From NCBI GenBank assembly GCA_965660145.1, contig CBFHYX010000020.1:20129-84128 (forward strand): a stretch of 64,000 bases of DNA, given 5' to 3'. The translations under genes and the position numbers were made by a program. The DNA is from JABURQ01 sp029243145. Its GTDB lineage: Bacteria; Planctomycetota; Planctomycetia; Planctomycetales; Planctomycetaceae. The notes under the pieces were generated by a model that worked only from the letters and a program-made list of their open reading frames with translations, was not told the origin of the DNA and did not search any database. Below, in pieces: positions 62,470 to 64,000 of this stretch (position 1 is the first letter of the stretch; each line of letters begins with the position of its first letter).

Positions 62470-63513
62470 ATGTTTGGCGGCCGCGCTTCTTTGAAATCGC
62501 TCATGATCGTTTGTCGCTCTCTGGCTTCGATGCTCGATGCGGGTGTCGATGTCAAAAAGGCGTTCGAAATCTGTCGAAACAAACTCGCCGATTCCTCGAT
62601 GCGCCGCACCATTAGCAACATCGAAGATCAGATTCGGCAAGGTTCTGATATCTCAGCCGCGATGGAAGATCACGCGGGCTATCTGCCAAGGCTACTGATC
62701 GATATGGTGGCCGTCGGTGAACAGACGGGAAACCTGCCCGAAGTTCTTGAGAGTCTCTCGGTCCATTACGAAAATCGACAACGCCTGCGACGGGACTTTT
62801 TTGCGGTTATCGCGTGGCCTTGCATTCAATTTGTCGCGGCGGTGCTCATCATTGCTTTGCTGATTCTCGTTTTAGGAGTGGTGGCAGATACACGCGGGGG
62901 AGATTCTATTGATGTTCTGGGGCTTGGGCTCGTCGGCGGCAAGGGAGCCATCATCTGGTTGACCAGTGTCTTCGGGAGCATCTTGGCAATGTATATCGGC
63001 TACATGCTGATTAACCGCTCACTGGGTGGAAAACAAATCTTCGACTCTAATCTGTTAAGAGTTCCCGTATTGGGGGGCAGTTTGAGAGCGTTTGCCGTGG
63101 CTCGATTTTCCTGGGCGTTCGCGTTGACGCAACAGTCGGGCATGTCGATCAAGCCGTCGATTGAAACGAGTTTGAAGGCAACTTCGAATGGTGCGTTCAT
63201 TCAAGCCATCGGTCCTGTCTGGAACGATCTACAGAATGGTGACTTTCTGGGTGAAGCCCTCAACCAGACTCAGCTCTTCCCGGAAGAATTTATCGAGATG
63301 GTGCAAGTCGCCGAAAGTTCGGGAACCGTTCCCGAAGCTCTGCAACGCATGTCACCACAGTTTGAAGACGAAGCCCGCCGTAAGCTCAGCGCCTTGGCGA
63401 TGACTTTGGGCTGGCTGGTTTGGTGCTGTGTGGCGATTTTCATCATCATGTTGATTTTCCGCGTCGCGGGTATTTATCTGGGAGCCTTGGAAGACGCAGG
63501 CCGACCGATTTGA
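62470..63513 (+). CDS. Type II secretion/type IV pilus inner-membrane protein, GspF/PilC family
   Basis: 347 residues. Two T2SSF repeats are present: M-L-D-A-G-V-D-V-K-K-A-F-E-I (about 18-31) in the first, and T-Q-Q-S-G-M-S-I-K-P-S-I-E (about 219-231) in the second, each with a membrane-flanked helical bundle. V-A-V-G-E-Q-T-G-N-L-P-E and V-A-E-S-S-G-T-V-P-E are the matching family turns. The protein forms the inner-membrane platform that couples the secretion ATPase to pseudopilus assembly. AGAGGA precedes the ATG. No other gsp/pil gene is in view, so it is a separate platform gene, as often seen in planctomycetes. Confidence 0.88.
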   Translation: MFGGRASLKSLMIVCRSLASMLDAGVDVKKAFEICRNKLADSSMRRTISNIEDQIRQGSDISAAMEDHAGYLPRLLIDMVAVGEQTGNLPEVLESLSVHYENRQRLRRDFFAVIAWPCIQFVAAVLIIALLILVLGVVADTRGGDSIDVLGLGLVGGKGAIIWLTSVFGSILAMYIGYMLINRSLGGKQIFDSNLLRVPVLGGSLRAFAVARFSWAFALTQQSGMSIKPSIETSLKATSNGAFIQAIGPVWNDLQNGDFLGEALNQTQLFPEEFIEMVQVAESSGTVPEALQRMSPQFEDEARRKLSALAMTLGWLVWCCVAIFIIMLIFRVAGIYLGALEDAGRPI

Positions 63514-64000
63514 ACGATGGAAATCATCCACACAATCGCTCTTTTCTCAAACATTCAACAGCCGTTTCAAGATGTCAAGATGCCAAGATTATGTGGGACA
63601 CTTGAAAAGGATCTTCCATACTCTTGGCCGATACTGTTCCATACCCTTGACCCGGCATCTTCCATACTCTTGAGCAAGTTGTTGGCATCGTTCGGGTTAT
63701 GGCGATCTTCACATTGCAGGCGAGAGTTGCTTTTTCTGTGGACGCATCTTCCACGCCACGCGAAATCGCCTCCTTTCTCACGTTGCAGCGGTCGTCATTC
63801 TTGAACAATCTATGGCGCTCGTACATATGACCTTCGACACGCAATAACATTTGAACCGGCCCCAACTGCTTGCGCAGTGGGGCTATGGTATGTTTTAGGT
63901 CCACGTTTTTCTGATAGCCCTGCGGCGCTAGCCGAATGGCACTTACTTCGGCTTCTTTCGCCGGTCTTCTCGTTTTTCGTATTGTTGGCTTTTGGGGCGG
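63514..64000. other. Region downstream of the GspF gene, no confident gene
   Basis: The last 487 bases hold a 23-bp triple repeat (63614-63672) and, on the minus strand, a frame open from the right edge to 63575 (at least 142 codons) with no recognised domain. The repeats lie within that frame but in changing phase, which argues against coding there. A GC-rich palindrome (GGCGCTAGCC at 63925-63934) is also present. The frame could be the end of a gene beyond the edge. Confidence 0.3.
63614..63672. repeat. Three direct repeats with exact 23-bp period
   Basis: TTCCATACTCTTG occurs at 63614-63626, as TTCCATACcCTTG at 63637-63649, and again exactly at 63660-63672. The spacing is 23 bases each time, about two helical turns, with 10 variable bases between. 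This looks like an iteron-type protein binding array on one face of the helix rather than a CRISPR (spacers too short) or coding repeat. Confidence 0.7.

Noticed and set aside
63614..63672. CRISPR array
   Set aside because: The repeat is 13 bp with 10-base spacers, far below CRISPR dimensions, and no cas gene is present.
63575..63904. 109-codon minus-strand gene near the right edge
   Set aside because: The 23-bp repeats fall in different phases in this frame, which is not expected for coding repeats; no domain is recognised. Kept only as a remark.

Overview
The window looks like a chromosomal segment of a member of the Planctomycetota. The indications are a double-length (tandem) UvrA, a very large bacterial alpha-2-macroglobulin, an SGNH hydrolase fused to a DUF1080 domain, a DUF1573 protein, a zinc-finger/WD40 protein, a Trx/PDZ lipoprotein, a short lysine-tailed basic protein and an LptD/OstA-like outer-membrane protein, in a genome of roughly 50% GC with short operons and frequent strand switches. 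The assignment comes from gene content only; no 16S rRNA, tRNA or other RNA gene was recognised.

Layout. 1-430: start of what is probably an ATP synthase operon leaving the window on the minus strand. 1.2-11.1 kb: DUF4912 protein, cardiolipin synthase, the alpha-2-macroglobulin and an FkbM methyltransferase. 11.1-13.4 kb: small poorly conserved genes, a miniature repeat element with a target-site-like duplication, a frameshifted membrane protein and a basic histone-like protein. 13.6-21.3 kb: tandem UvrA, convergent with a soluble histidine kinase. 21.6-25.4 kb: a Trx/PDZ protein split by an amber codon and a MacB/LolD-type ABC transporter. 25.5-29.9 kb: J-protein, rnpA, yidD, facing a FAD oxidase/YtqB-type methyltransferase pair probably for tRNA wobble-uridine modification, a hibernation factor and a truncated SEC-C protein. 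31.4-34.4 kb: a carboxylate-activating enzyme and an acylating-type aldehyde dehydrogenase (LuxE/LuxC-like pair) split by a GxxExxY cassette with terminal inverted repeats. 34.6-35.4 kb: a dead Mrr nuclease. 35.7-39.8 kb: secreted hydrolases (esterase, sialidase, SGNH-DUF1080). 39.9-43.6 kb: a glycan cluster (two glycosyltransferases, two methyltransferases). 43.7-52.4 kb: DUF1573 protein, a broken zinc-finger/WD40 gene, DinG helicase, FHA-GAF-PP2C phosphatase and a DgkA-like membrane protein. 52.4-63.5 kb: envelope functions (LptD-like, two GT39-type glycosyltransferases, an MMPL exporter), an RlmL-like methyltransferase and a GspF/PilC protein, followed by a three-copy 23-bp repeat.

How the genes fit together. 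Most of the segment serves envelope building (cardiolipin, glycans, LPS export, exporters), protein/RNA quality functions (J-protein, RNase P, YidD, HPF, RNA methyltransferases) and DNA repair (UvrA, DinG). The striking feature is several accessory genes broken by single in-frame stops or frameshifts (21.6-23.1, 29.7, 34.6, 45.0-48.0 and 11.9-12.4 kb), while very long genes (6.2 and 6.9 kb) are intact. This argues for real decay rather than poor sequence. The best candidates for new biology are the duplicated C-terminal domain of UvrA, the oxidase-MnmM pair, and the GxxExxY cassette with its solo relative.
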